Part shown: positions 8,205 through 17,599 of the stretch, piece by piece
Numbering within the stretch: the stretch's first letter is position 1
Layout of the letters: every line of letters begins with the position of its first letter
DNA from: Burkholderia lata
GTDB taxonomy: Bacteria > Pseudomonadota > Gammaproteobacteria > Burkholderiales > Burkholderiaceae
Length of the DNA stretch: 64,000 nt
Direction: 5' to 3'
Assembly: GCF_902499335.1 (NCBI RefSeq)
Contig: NZ_CABVQK010000001.1
Span: forward strand, 372,001-436,000
Made by a program: the position numbers and the translations under genes
The notes under the pieces: generated by a model
Told to the model about the DNA's origin: nothing
Database searches by the model: none
What the model saw: the letters and a program-made list of their open reading frames with translations, nothing else

Positions 8205-9737
8205 ATGAAGTCATTCACGCTGCCCGCCACGCTGCGCCGCCAAACCGCGTCGATCGTGGCACGCATTCTGTCGCCCCGCGGCGTACTCGTTGCGGGGATC
8301 GTGCTGCTGATGTTCAGCTGGGGGCTTTCCACGTCGCTTTTAATCGAGGCGCATCGCGATGCATATGACCACTCGGTCGAAAATGCACGCAACCTGATGT
8401 TGCTGATCGAACGCGATATCGCGCGCAATATCGAACTCTACGATTTGTCGCTGCAGAACGTCGTCGACGGCATTGCCGATCCGGATCTGATGACCTTGTC
8501 GCCTCGCCAGCGCCACCGGCTGCTGTTCGACCGCGCGGCGACCGGCGAATTTCTCGGGTCGATCTTCGTGATGGACGCGCACGGCAATATCGTGATCGAT
8601 TCGAGCGCGTCGCCCGCCCGGCAAGGCAATTTCGCCGACCGCGACTATTTCGTCGTGCATCGCGACGGGCTCGCGCAGGGCCTCTTCATCAGCCGGCCGT
8701 ATGCGTCCCGGCTGCGCGGCGGCGCCCTGACGATCGCGCTCAGCCGCCGGATCAACCGGCCCGACGGCACGTTCGCCGGCATCGTCGTCGGCACGCTCAG
8801 CATCGACTACTTCCGCGCGCTGCTCGACGGCCTCGCGGTCGGCAAGCACGGCAGCGCGGCGATCGCCGAGCTCAACGGCATACTCGTGAGCCGCCTGCCT
8901 TACGACGCGCGCGTGGTCGGCCTCGACCTGCACGATTCGCCGCTGTTCATCGAGGCGCTGCGCAGCCGCGAAGGCGTGCTGACCGGCACCGGCGCGATCG
9001 ACGGCATCCGGCGCGTCTATGTTTACAAGCATCTCGCCGACTTGCCGCTGATCGTCGACGTCGCGCCCGCCGAGATCGACATCTACGCGTCGTGGCACCA
9101 TCGCGCGATCTGGACCGTCGTGCTGATGTGCCTGTTCACCGGGTTCATCGCGTGGGGATCGCTGGCGCTGTCGCGCGAACTGAAGCGCCGGCAGGTCGCC
9201 GAATCGAAGCTGTACCGGCTCGCACACACCGATGCGCTGACCGGCCTCGACAACCGCGGCACGTTCGACACCGTACTCGCGAAGGAGGCGCAGCGCGCAT
9301 CGCGCAGCGGCCGCCCGCTGTCGGTGCTGTTCGTCGACGTCGATCACTTCAAGGCGTTCAACGACTACTACGGCCACCCGGCCGGCGACGACGTGCTGCG
9401 ACGCGTCGCGCAAACCGCGTCGCGCTGCCTGCGGCGCGACAGCGATCACGTCGCGCGCTACGGCGGCGAGGAATTCGTCGTCACGCTGCCCGACACCGAT
9501 GCGCAAGGCGCGTTGACCGTCGCCGAGGGCATCCGGCGCGCGATCGCGGCGCTCGGCATCGAGCACGTGAAAAGCCCGTACGGGTGTGTCACGGCGAGCA
9601 TCGGCACGGCGACCGCTGCCGACGGCCGCCTGAACGCCGCGACGCTGCTGCGGCGTGCCGACGAGGCGCTGTATCGCGCGAAGTCCGGCGGACGCAACCG
9701 CGTGCTGGAGGCGCAGTCGAGCACCGCGGACGCGTGA
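8205..9737 (+). CDS. Membrane-bound Cache-sensor diguanylate cyclase (GGDEF)
   Basis: The 510-residue protein has an N-terminal helix (about 27-48), a periplasmic Cache-type sensor (about 60-290), a second helix (about 300-322) and a GGDEF domain (about 340-500). The active-site motif is GGEEF at residues 420-424. An RDSD inhibitory site (RxxD) lies exactly five residues before it, so the enzyme should make cyclic di-GMP from GTP and be product-inhibited. There is no EAL domain. The signal sensed is unknown. It is divergent from lysP and stands alone. Confidence 0.92.
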   Translation: MKSFTLPATLRRQTASIVARILSPRGVLVAGIVLLMFSWGLSTSLLIEAHRDAYDHSVENARNLMLLIERDIARNIELYDLSLQNVVDGIADPDLMTLSPRQRHRLLFDRAATGEFLGSIFVMDAHGNIVIDSSASPARQGNFADRDYFVVHRDGLAQGLFISRPYASRLRGGALTIALSRRINRPDGTFAGIVVGTLSIDYFRALLDGLAVGKHGSAAIAELNGILVSRLPYDARVVGLDLHDSPLFIEALRSREGVLTGTGAIDGIRRVYVYKHLADLPLIVDVAPAEIDIYASWHHRAIWTVVLMCLFTGFIAWGSLALSRELKRRQVAESKLYRLAHTDALTGLDNRGTFDTVLAKEAQRASRSGRPLSVLFVDVDHFKAFNDYYGHPAGDDVLRRVAQTASRCLRRDSDHVARYGGEEFVVTLPDTDAQGALTVAEGIRRAIAALGIEHVKSPYGCVTASIGTATAADGRLNAATLLRRADEALYRAKSGGRNRVLEAQSSTADA

Positions 9738-9900
9738 CATCGCGATGACGTGACCTCAAGTCGCGCGGCAACCGGCCAGGCCGGATGACCGCGCCGTGGA
9801 CAGTCCTGCCGTGTTCGGCTAGCGTTACATCTGCTGCGCATGCGGCGCGGCGCCGGCCCGCGCAGGCCGCCGTGCGCGTTCCGGCCACTCCAGCTCCGCC

Positions 9901-10971
9901 ATGACCACCCCGCTCCCTACCCGGCTGCCGCCGCTCCTGCGCAACGCGCTCCGCCCGCTGCTCGACCCGTATCGCCGCTACCGGCACGCGAAGCTGATCC
10001 ATGCGGCGCGCGTCTCGCTCGCGATTCTCGTGTCGATCGCACTGTCCACCGGCCTGAACGTGCCGCACGGCGAGTGGTCGACGATCACCGTGCTGATCGT
10101 CGTCGGCGGGCTGCAGCACCACGGCAATATCCGCAAGAAAGCGGCCGAGCGCGCGCTCGGCACGTCGATCGGCGCGCTCGCGGGGCTCGGGCTGATCCTG
10201 CTGTATTCGTTCGTGCACGCGCCGCTCGCGATCTACCTGCTGATGGCGCTCGCGTGCGGCTTCTGCGCGTATCACGCGATCGGCAAGGCCGGCTATATCG
10301 CGCTGCTGTCGGCGATCACGATGGTGATCGTCGCCGGGCACGGCGACAACGAGATCGTCGACGGCCTGTGGCGCGCGGTGAACGTGCTGACCGGCATCGC
10401 GATCGCGCTGGCGTTCTCGTTCGCGCTGCCGCTCTATGCGACCTACTCGTGGCGCTACAAGCTCGCCGACGCGCTGCGCGCGTGCGCGGCCGTGCATGCG
10501 CGGCTCGCGGGCGACCGCCAGATCAGCGACGACGCGCACCTGAAGGAAATGGCCGCATTGAGCACGCTGCTCGTGCAGTTGCGCTCGCTGATGCCGTCGG
10601 TGTCGAAGGAATGCGAGACGTCGATGACGCAGCTCGAGGCGATCCAGCGCAGCCTGCGCCTGTGCATCGGCTATCTGGAGATCCTGTCGAGCGCGGTGCC
10701 GGCCCGCGACGACGTCGCGGCCCGCGAATACATGCGCGTCGACATGAAGGCCGTGAACCGGCGCATCCGCGATACGCTGGTCGGCGCGAGCCGCGCGCTC
10801 AAATTCGGCACGCCGAGCCGGCTCTCGCCGCGCCGCCGGCCGGCCGACCCGCCGCACGATGCGCCGCCGCCGCAGTTGTCCGGCTATGTGTCGATCACGG
10901 CCAAGCTGGCCGGGGAAGTCGACCAGTTGCGCGAGAAGCTGCTCGACACCGCGCAGTCGTGGAACATCTGA
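9901..10971 (+). CDS. FUSC-family (fusaric-acid-resistance-like) membrane protein
   Basis: The 356-residue protein has a block of about six hydrophobic segments (roughly residues 30-185) and a soluble helical C-terminal half. The motif GEWSTITVLIVVGG and the following NIRKKAAERALGTSIGA segment are typical of the FUSC/YccS/AaeB-type module. Such proteins are usually linked to efflux of aromatic acids, but single-block members like this one lack a proven role. No membrane-fusion or outer-membrane partner genes adjoin it. Confidence 0.8.
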   Translation: MTTPLPTRLPPLLRNALRPLLDPYRRYRHAKLIHAARVSLAILVSIALSTGLNVPHGEWSTITVLIVVGGLQHHGNIRKKAAERALGTSIGALAGLGLILLYSFVHAPLAIYLLMALACGFCAYHAIGKAGYIALLSAITMVIVAGHGDNEIVDGLWRAVNVLTGIAIALAFSFALPLYATYSWRYKLADALRACAAVHARLAGDRQISDDAHLKEMAALSTLLVQLRSLMPSVSKECETSMTQLEAIQRSLRLCIGYLEILSSAVPARDDVAAREYMRVDMKAVNRRIRDTLVGASRALKFGTPSRLSPRRRPADPPHDAPPPQLSGYVSITAKLAGEVDQLREKLLDTAQSWNI

Positions 10972-12635
<1,664 letters not shown>

Positions 12636-12653
12636 GTCGCGCTGTTGATTGAG

Positions 12654-12679
12654 GCCGGGCGGTGGGTCTGCCGCCCGGC
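12654..12679 (+). terminator. Possible argG terminator hairpin
   Basis: A 9-bp perfect GC-rich stem (GCCGGGCGG/CCGCCCGGC) with an 8-base loop starts 18 bp after the argG stop codon. There is no following T run, so termination would be weak or need Rho. Confidence 0.45.
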
Positions 12680-12827
12680 TGTGTCGCACCATCTCCCTTC
12701 CTCAGTGAAGTGCCAGCTGGCTTCCTTCACGTCGTCGAGCAACGTCGCTGTTGGTCGCCGGCGTTCAACCTGCAAGTTCTTGCAGACACTCGTCGCTGAA
12801 TTTCTCGGCCGCCGTACGTGCAGGCAA

Positions 12828-13292
12828 TCACTTGCCTGCCCTTTGGCCCAGATATCCGATCGTTACAAATACTTCTCCGAGTTCCTCGTCACATAAGACC
12901 CGCGCCGGCACTGGCACATCGCCAAACTCCCTCTGCAGTTTCGCATTCCAGCCATCGACGATCAATTTTGCGAGCTCGGCAGCCTGGTCGGTATCAATGT
13001 CATCAAACATCCCCGTTATTTCAAGCAGATTTATCCAGAATTGAATTTCGTGACAAGCCTTTCCGTCACTCAGCAGCCTTTTGTACTCTTCGTCACTGAA
13101 CAATTCAGAGACAAATATCGCCCCGCCCACGACCTTGAAATCCGGTAAAAACAATTTTCCAAAGTGGAAAAGAAAATCATAGATCAGACCATGGTCCTTG
13201 TAGGCAACGTGAACATAGTCAAGCCCGGAAACGTTGGTGTGCTGATTAGCAGAGACAAACGATGCGAAGTCGAATGGCTTGGAATTACTCAT
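12828..13292 (-). CDS. Unknown protein at the 3' end of the toxin island, possible immunity protein
   Basis: The 154-residue soluble, acidic protein has no motif that I recognise. It begins MSNSKPFDFASFVSANQ and its start at 13292 is preceded by an A/G-rich weak ribosome site. Its base composition is AT-richer than the flanking core genes, like its upstream neighbours endonuclease V and the YwqK-like gene, which lie on the same strand. In polymorphic-toxin loci such trailing small genes are often extra immunity genes. That role is inferred from position only. Confidence 0.55.
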   Translation of the reverse strand: MSNSKPFDFASFVSANQHTNVSGLDYVHVAYKDHGLIYDFLFHFGKLFLPDFKVVGGAIFVSELFSDEEYKRLLSDGKACHEIQFWINLLEITGMFDDIDTDQAAELAKLIVDGWNAKLQREFGDVPVPARVLCDEELGEVFVTIGYLGQRAGK

Positions 13293-13426
13293 TACTTTTC
13301 TTTTGAAAATTTATCTAGGATGGGGTAAGCCCTATCTCGAGCTTGCCTTCGCGCTCGCGCCCGCCATCGAGGACGCCATGCATGCCGGCACTTGGTGCAA
13401 CAGGTCGGCACTGTCAAGCCTCGCCA

Positions 13427-13933
13427 TCACGAGTCGCCCGAATCTCGAGAGAGTCTGTCAGTGGCTTTGATCAGGTCCGGAATTCTGAATTCTCCGACCA
13501 TTTTCACAATATTGCTCTTTGCCAACGCCAACTCGATCCCGGCAGCAGTAACAAACAGCGGCCTCGAACTGCCTCGGCGCAGAATTTCTGTGCTTTTTGG
13601 TGTTCCCAGGAATTTTGTCTTTGCAACGCCAACTACCGGAACCTTGCCATCAAGGTGTTGCCACAACCGCATACCGAGGCCCGGACACTCGTCAGCACCA
13701 AGCGTCACATAGCCATCGACGACGATGCATTCAAGCGGATGTTCGACATGCTTCAGCAACTCGATGATGCACGGCAATTCTCGCAAATAGAATTTTCCGG
13801 GGATGTAGCTCGCCAGACCATCGACTTTGGCCGTCAGTCTCTCGACCACTACGTTTCTTTTCCAAGATTCAATCACTATTCCTGCGGCGAGCGCGCTGTC
13901 ATCGGAGTAGGACACGTCGACGATTAAAATCAC
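13427..13933 (-). CDS. Short endonuclease V-family protein
   Basis: The 168-residue protein matches endonuclease V in its core: VDVSY with D6, YIPGKFYLRELP with E52, VVDGY with D73, GVAKT with K105 and RPLFVTAAG. D6, E52 and D73 correspond to the metal-binding acidic residues of the family. The usual N-terminal helical region is missing, as in other short members. Endonuclease V nicks DNA (or RNA) next to deaminated bases, chiefly inosine. The start is GTG at 13933, whose bases overlap the stop of the upstream gene (GTGA), so it is translationally coupled to the immunity candidate. A histidine found after the PLF motif in E. coli is not present here. Confidence 0.82.
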   Translation of the reverse strand: MILIVDVSYSDDSALAAGIVIESWKRNVVVERLTAKVDGLASYIPGKFYLRELPCIIELLKHVEHPLECIVVDGYVTLGADECPGLGMRLWQHLDGKVPVVGVAKTKFLGTPKSTEILRRGSSRPLFVTAAGIELALAKSNIVKMVGEFRIPDLIKATDRLSRDSGDS

Positions 13934-14808
13934 GTTACCTCACGCCCGCCCACAAAAACCTTAACAGAGGAGCCGCCTCTCTTGACAAATGAATCAAGAT
14001 CAAGGTACTCGCCACTTCCGTGCTTGATTCCCGTTAACTCGAATCCGTCGACGTGCAATTCACCCAAATGCGGAAGATCCGTCAAGCTCAAGAATTTCAC
14101 GCCAACATTTGTCAATTTAAGCACTGCAACATTCCTCAAGATCCCGTATTCGCTCAAATATCGGAAGAAATCATCTCCAACATCTCCCCCAAATAGATTC
14201 AGATCATCTGATATCTCGAGCTTCTCGATATCGCGAACCGTAGAAATTGGAAAAAATCGAGCCATCCTTACTATTCGCGGAATGGCTTCAATAAAGCCGT
14301 TGCACGCACTCAAGATTATGAGCCGCCCGTCCTCAGAAAAACGCATCCCTCCATAAAACTCGGTATTGGTCGTTATATCTGCACTCTTCAACCCGCCAGA
14401 CGAATTCCACTCGTAAACCTCACCAAATTCATCATTCGGAACGTCAAAATAAACCATCCCTCCGGCCTCGGTCCAGCGAGCCTCTGAATACACGATGCCG
14501 TTCCGCAGAAAGACTTCCCGCGTGCAGGCGTCGCCATCGAATTCATATCCGATTCCGGTGAATGGCTGCCCCAGGTACAACGGCACCTCATAATCAGACA
14601 ACATTCCGGTTAGATCAACCTGATTGAATCCATCACCAGGGCTCGCGCAAATTGGGCGGTAGCGCCCCACTTCGACACCATCCACCAGTTCTATCGCGCG
14701 CACCCTTTGATCTTGCCCAATTTCGAAGGCAATTCCAGAAAACTCCTTTCCGGAAAGAAAATATCGCCCATCTTTCCGCCTCATCAACTCGATATTTACC
14801 CGGTTCAA
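13930..14808 (-). CDS. MORN/YwqK-like repeat protein, candidate immunity protein
   Basis: The 292-residue protein has degenerate repeats of the kind FSGIAFEI..GQ and FTGIGYEFDGD..REVFLRNG (about residues 22-115), resembling MORN/YwqK-family antitoxins. Its C-terminal third (about 195-290) is leucine-rich-repeat-like. It follows the deaminase-toxin remnant by only 2 bp and overlaps the endonuclease V start by 4 bp. In Bacillus, YwqK neutralises the YwqJ deaminase toxin. The role here is inferred from both repeat type and gene order. The sequence is AT-richer than the chromosome average, which suggests transfer. Confidence 0.65.
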   Translation of the reverse strand: MNRVNIELMRRKDGRYFLSGKEFSGIAFEIGQDQRVRAIELVDGVEVGRYRPICASPGDGFNQVDLTGMLSDYEVPLYLGQPFTGIGYEFDGDACTREVFLRNGIVYSEARWTEAGGMVYFDVPNDEFGEVYEWNSSGGLKSADITTNTEFYGGMRFSEDGRLIILSACNGFIEAIPRIVRMARFFPISTVRDIEKLEISDDLNLFGGDVGDDFFRYLSEYGILRNVAVLKLTNVGVKFLSLTDLPHLGELHVDGFELTGIKHGSGEYLDLDSFVKRGGSSVKVFVGGREVT

Positions 14809-14810
14809 CT

Positions 14811-15708
14811 CTATTGCCTCTCGTCAATGACATTAACCTTGGGTGGAATGATCCCACTACGATTCCGACATGCCGCGAGAGTTCCGGCCTCACTGCTCCG
14901 CCTCGGCTTTATGGTCGCAATACTAATATCGGCCAAGTTCATCGTAGCCTGATTCGGCACTGCGTTGTAGATGTAGTTCAAAGACTGAACCTCCGTGTGC
15001 AAGCCAGGTATCCCTGCTATGGTCGGAAACGAGTCGCGACTCGAAATATAGCCCTCGATCTGCCGAACTGTCTCGCCATTAAGCTTCCGGCCGGAATTGC
15101 CATACGCGCGAGCAACCGCATCCACAAATCTACCCTGATCGACAATCACAAACGTATCGCCATCTGCAGACATCTTGACTCCCGGAAACATCAGCACCTT
15201 CGCAAGAATGTTGCTGAACGGGGGAGTTTGAATGCCAGGTGCGGCAGGTCACCCTACCGAGACTGCAGGATTTTTGCTTCCCTCCGCGATGAGCAACCGA
15301 GCCTCGCCTACGGCTCGCGCCTCGACACTGACAGCAGATCCCAGTGCATTTACGGCTGGCGACGATACACCTGTCAGGACCGAGGCGCCCGTCCCTACAG
15401 GCATACCGTTCAGACCGGCATAGACCTCCGCCGCGAGGGTAGTCAGTTCGTTTGCACAAAGGACGGCATTTGCTACAACTCCAGCGGCGATTCCCGGACC
15501 GAACAGCCCCCCCCACCCAGCACCGCCGAGCCCCCCTCCGACATAAGGAGCGGCAGCGTTCATCATCCCTGACGCTTGATCAGCATTGGCGCCCTGCGCC
15601 CCGAATCACTCCCACAGCTTCCCTGGCCGCGCGCCCCTCGGTTAATCTGGTCGTGTAGTTGTACGGACGTAGTGCTTCCGTAATGCTTTTGTGGGTTACC
15701 GAGGCAAA
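14811..15708 (-). pseudogene. Remnant of a polymorphic toxin with C-terminal YwqJ-like deaminase domain
   Basis: Three pieces read in order on the minus strand. From 15708 an open frame reads SITEALRPYNYTTRL and ends near 15580. A second frame from about 15605 reads FGAQGANADQASGMMNAAAP and a Gly/Ala-rich pretoxin-like stretch, stopping at a TGA at 15249-15251. The same frame resumes after the TGA and runs to 14811. The last part (128 residues from an ATG at 15197) has deaminase-fold marks: LHTEV, with H67 and E69, and CRNRSGII at 110-117, where the family's CxxC appears as C110-x-x-R113. The frameshift, the stop and the lost zinc ligand argue that it is dead. The delivery part of the toxin is absent. 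Confidence 0.65.
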
Positions 15709-15867
15709 CTAACGGCACGCATGCCAGCTTTCTTTACGGTATATCCCTAATAAATTTTCATTTCGAATTCGCCAACGAAATATTGCGAATGCAGTTTGAT
15801 CGATCTCGCCGGATCGAAGCCGTTTCCCGCCCCTCTACGACAATCACGAGCCCCCGTGCAACGCCCC

Positions 15868-16380
15868 ATGCCCCTCATCGCCCTACCACCTCTCACCGTC
15901 ATCCACCTGAACGGCCCGATCAACAGCGGCAAGACGACGATCGGTCTCGCGCTCGCACGCGTGCTGCCCGACGCGCGCTTCATCGACGGCGACGATCACG
16001 ATGCGCCCGAAGATGCACCGTTCGACGTGCAGTGGGCGATCGCGCTCGAACGTCTCGTCACGCAGATCACGACTGCGCGTGAGCGTCATCTGGTCATTGC
16101 CTATCCAATCGGCGAACCGGAATTCGAGCGGCTGCGCGCCGCCTGCGATGCGCGCGGTGCGCGGTTGTTCGTCGTGACGCTCGCGCCGCCGGAAGCGGTC
16201 GCCTCGTCGAATCGCGGCTCGCGCGCGCTGACGGACTGGGAGCGGAACCGGATCGCCGAGATGTATCGCGAAGGCTATGCGTCGCGGCCATTCAGCCAGA
16301 TGGTGCTCGATACGTCCGATGCGACGCCCGATGCTTGTGCCGCGCGTATCGCGCAGCACGTCGTAGCGACGGAGTCGTGA
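15868..16380 (+). CDS. P-loop NTPase, shikimate/gluconate-kinase-like
   Basis: The 170-residue protein has a Walker A motif GPINSGKTT at about residues 16-24 and an FIDGDDHDAPED segment near 39-50. This looks like the substrate-binding DGDD region of small-molecule kinases of the shikimate/gluconate kinase type. It is close in size to those enzymes. The substrate is not evident. The ATG at 15868 is taken because the preceding in-frame residues look non-conserved. It borders the AT-rich island on its left. Confidence 0.7.
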   Translation: MPLIALPPLTVIHLNGPINSGKTTIGLALARVLPDARFIDGDDHDAPEDAPFDVQWAIALERLVTQITTARERHLVIAYPIGEPEFERLRAACDARGARLFVVTLAPPEAVASSNRGSRALTDWERNRIAEMYREGYASRPFSQMVLDTSDATPDACAARIAQHVVATES

Positions 16381-16730
16381 CGCCTGCGACTACGCCCGCT
16401 CGCAAACCTCACGTCGTCGCACCCATCGCGCTTGCCACGACCCGGCGGCCCGCAGCCACATCACCCCACACAGGAAAACGTTTACTCTTCTGAGGCTTCT
16501 TGCTAGCATCGTTTCCGACCGGCCGCCCCAGACACCTGGAAAGCCGATCGAAAGCTCCAGTATTCCCCCGCTTTTCCGTATCTCCTTATCCGCCGTCGAG
16601 CCACACCTGCTTTCTGTATTTTGGAGTGCTTTCTACGGGCAACCGATCTCGATTCGATGATCGTGTGCCAAATTAGGAAAACGTTATCCACAACGTGGCG
16701 CCCAGCCACGGACCATCAGAGAGAGACACC
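16381..16730. other. 350-bp intergenic region upstream of the PL7 lyase gene
   Basis: I see no gene. An 11-base direct repeat AGGAAAACGTT occurs at 16472-16482 and again at 16675-16685, the second copy 45 bp before the lyase start. It could be a regulator site; ACGTT-centred sites are common for LacI-type proteins, but neither copy is a full palindrome. Confidence 0.4.
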
Positions 16731-17522
16731 ATGAAGAACAGGATCATCCCGTGCGTCGTCGCCGTTCTGTCCGTTGCGTGCCTGTCCGCGTGCGGTGGCG
16801 ACGATCCGGCCAGCCCGGCCGCCGCCCGCCAGCAAGCCACCGCGATGGCGCTCAGCCCGTCGAACCCGCCCGGCTCCAACTTCAACCTTGCGCCGTTCAC
16901 GCTGCAGTTGCCGACCGGCTCGTCCGGCAAGGTCGACACGGTGAGCGGCTCGTCGCTCGCGGGCGGCTACGTGAACCCGACGTATTTCTACACGGACGGC
17001 AGCGACGGATCGATGGTGATGATGGACCCGACGCAGGGCTGGACGACATCCGGCTCGCTGCATCCGCGCACGGAGCTGCGCGAGAACGCGATCTGGCCGA
17101 CCTCCGGCACGAACCGGCTGAATGCGACGGTGGCCGTCACGCAGGTGCCCGATCACACGACGATCGGCCAGATCTTCCAGGGCACCGGCCCGAGCAAACC
17201 GCTGTGCGAGCTGCAGTTCACGTCGGGCGGCGTCGTGCAGTTGCTGCTCGAAAGCACCAACCAGGGCGGCAAGTCGACGACCACGCCGATCACCACGGTC
17301 GGTGTCGGCAAGCAGTTCAGCTACGCGCTGAGCCTGAGCGGGACGACGATCACCGTCACGGCGAACGGCACCACCAAGACCTTCACGATGGATTCGAGCT
17401 TCGACGGCGAGAGCTTCTACTTCAAGGCCGGCGACTACGACCAGACGGCCGTATCCGGCACGCCGCTGACGACGCCCGGCACCGTCGTGAAGTTCTATGC
17501 GCTGACGCTCACGCACAGTTGA
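16731..17522 (+). CDS. Polysaccharide lyase family 7 (alginate-lyase-like) lipoprotein
   Basis: The 263-residue protein has a lipoprotein signal ending LSAC (C21). It carries two of the three PL7 signatures intact: RTELR at 113-117 and YFKAGDYDQ at 230-238. The third, normally QIH or QVH, reads QIF at 147-149, so the histidine that usually neutralises or abstracts protons is a phenylalanine. PL7 enzymes cleave alginate or related uronans by beta-elimination. With this change the activity or substrate may differ. It stands alone; GAGAGA precedes the ATG at 16731. Confidence 0.82.
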   Translation: MKNRIIPCVVAVLSVACLSACGGDDPASPAAARQQATAMALSPSNPPGSNFNLAPFTLQLPTGSSGKVDTVSGSSLAGGYVNPTYFYTDGSDGSMVMMDPTQGWTTSGSLHPRTELRENAIWPTSGTNRLNATVAVTQVPDHTTIGQIFQGTGPSKPLCELQFTSGGVVQLLLESTNQGGKSTTTPITTVGVGKQFSYALSLSGTTITVTANGTTKTFTMDSSFDGESFYFKAGDYDQTAVSGTPLTTPGTVVKFYALTLTHS

Positions 17523-17599
17523 TCGAGCGGCATGACGCACGAAGCCGGACGGGCGCACGTCATGCGCGACCGTCCGGCGGTTCGATGCAAGCGTCGCGC

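Noticed and set aside
13279..13470. Plus-strand 63-residue frame inside the toxin island
   Set aside because: It spans the gap between two minus-strand genes, has no ribosome site and no recognisable motif.
15130..15516. 128-residue minus-strand frame overlapping the toxin remnant
   Set aside because: It is Arg/Cys-rich with no motif and is out of frame with both the pretoxin and deaminase parts; a shadow frame.
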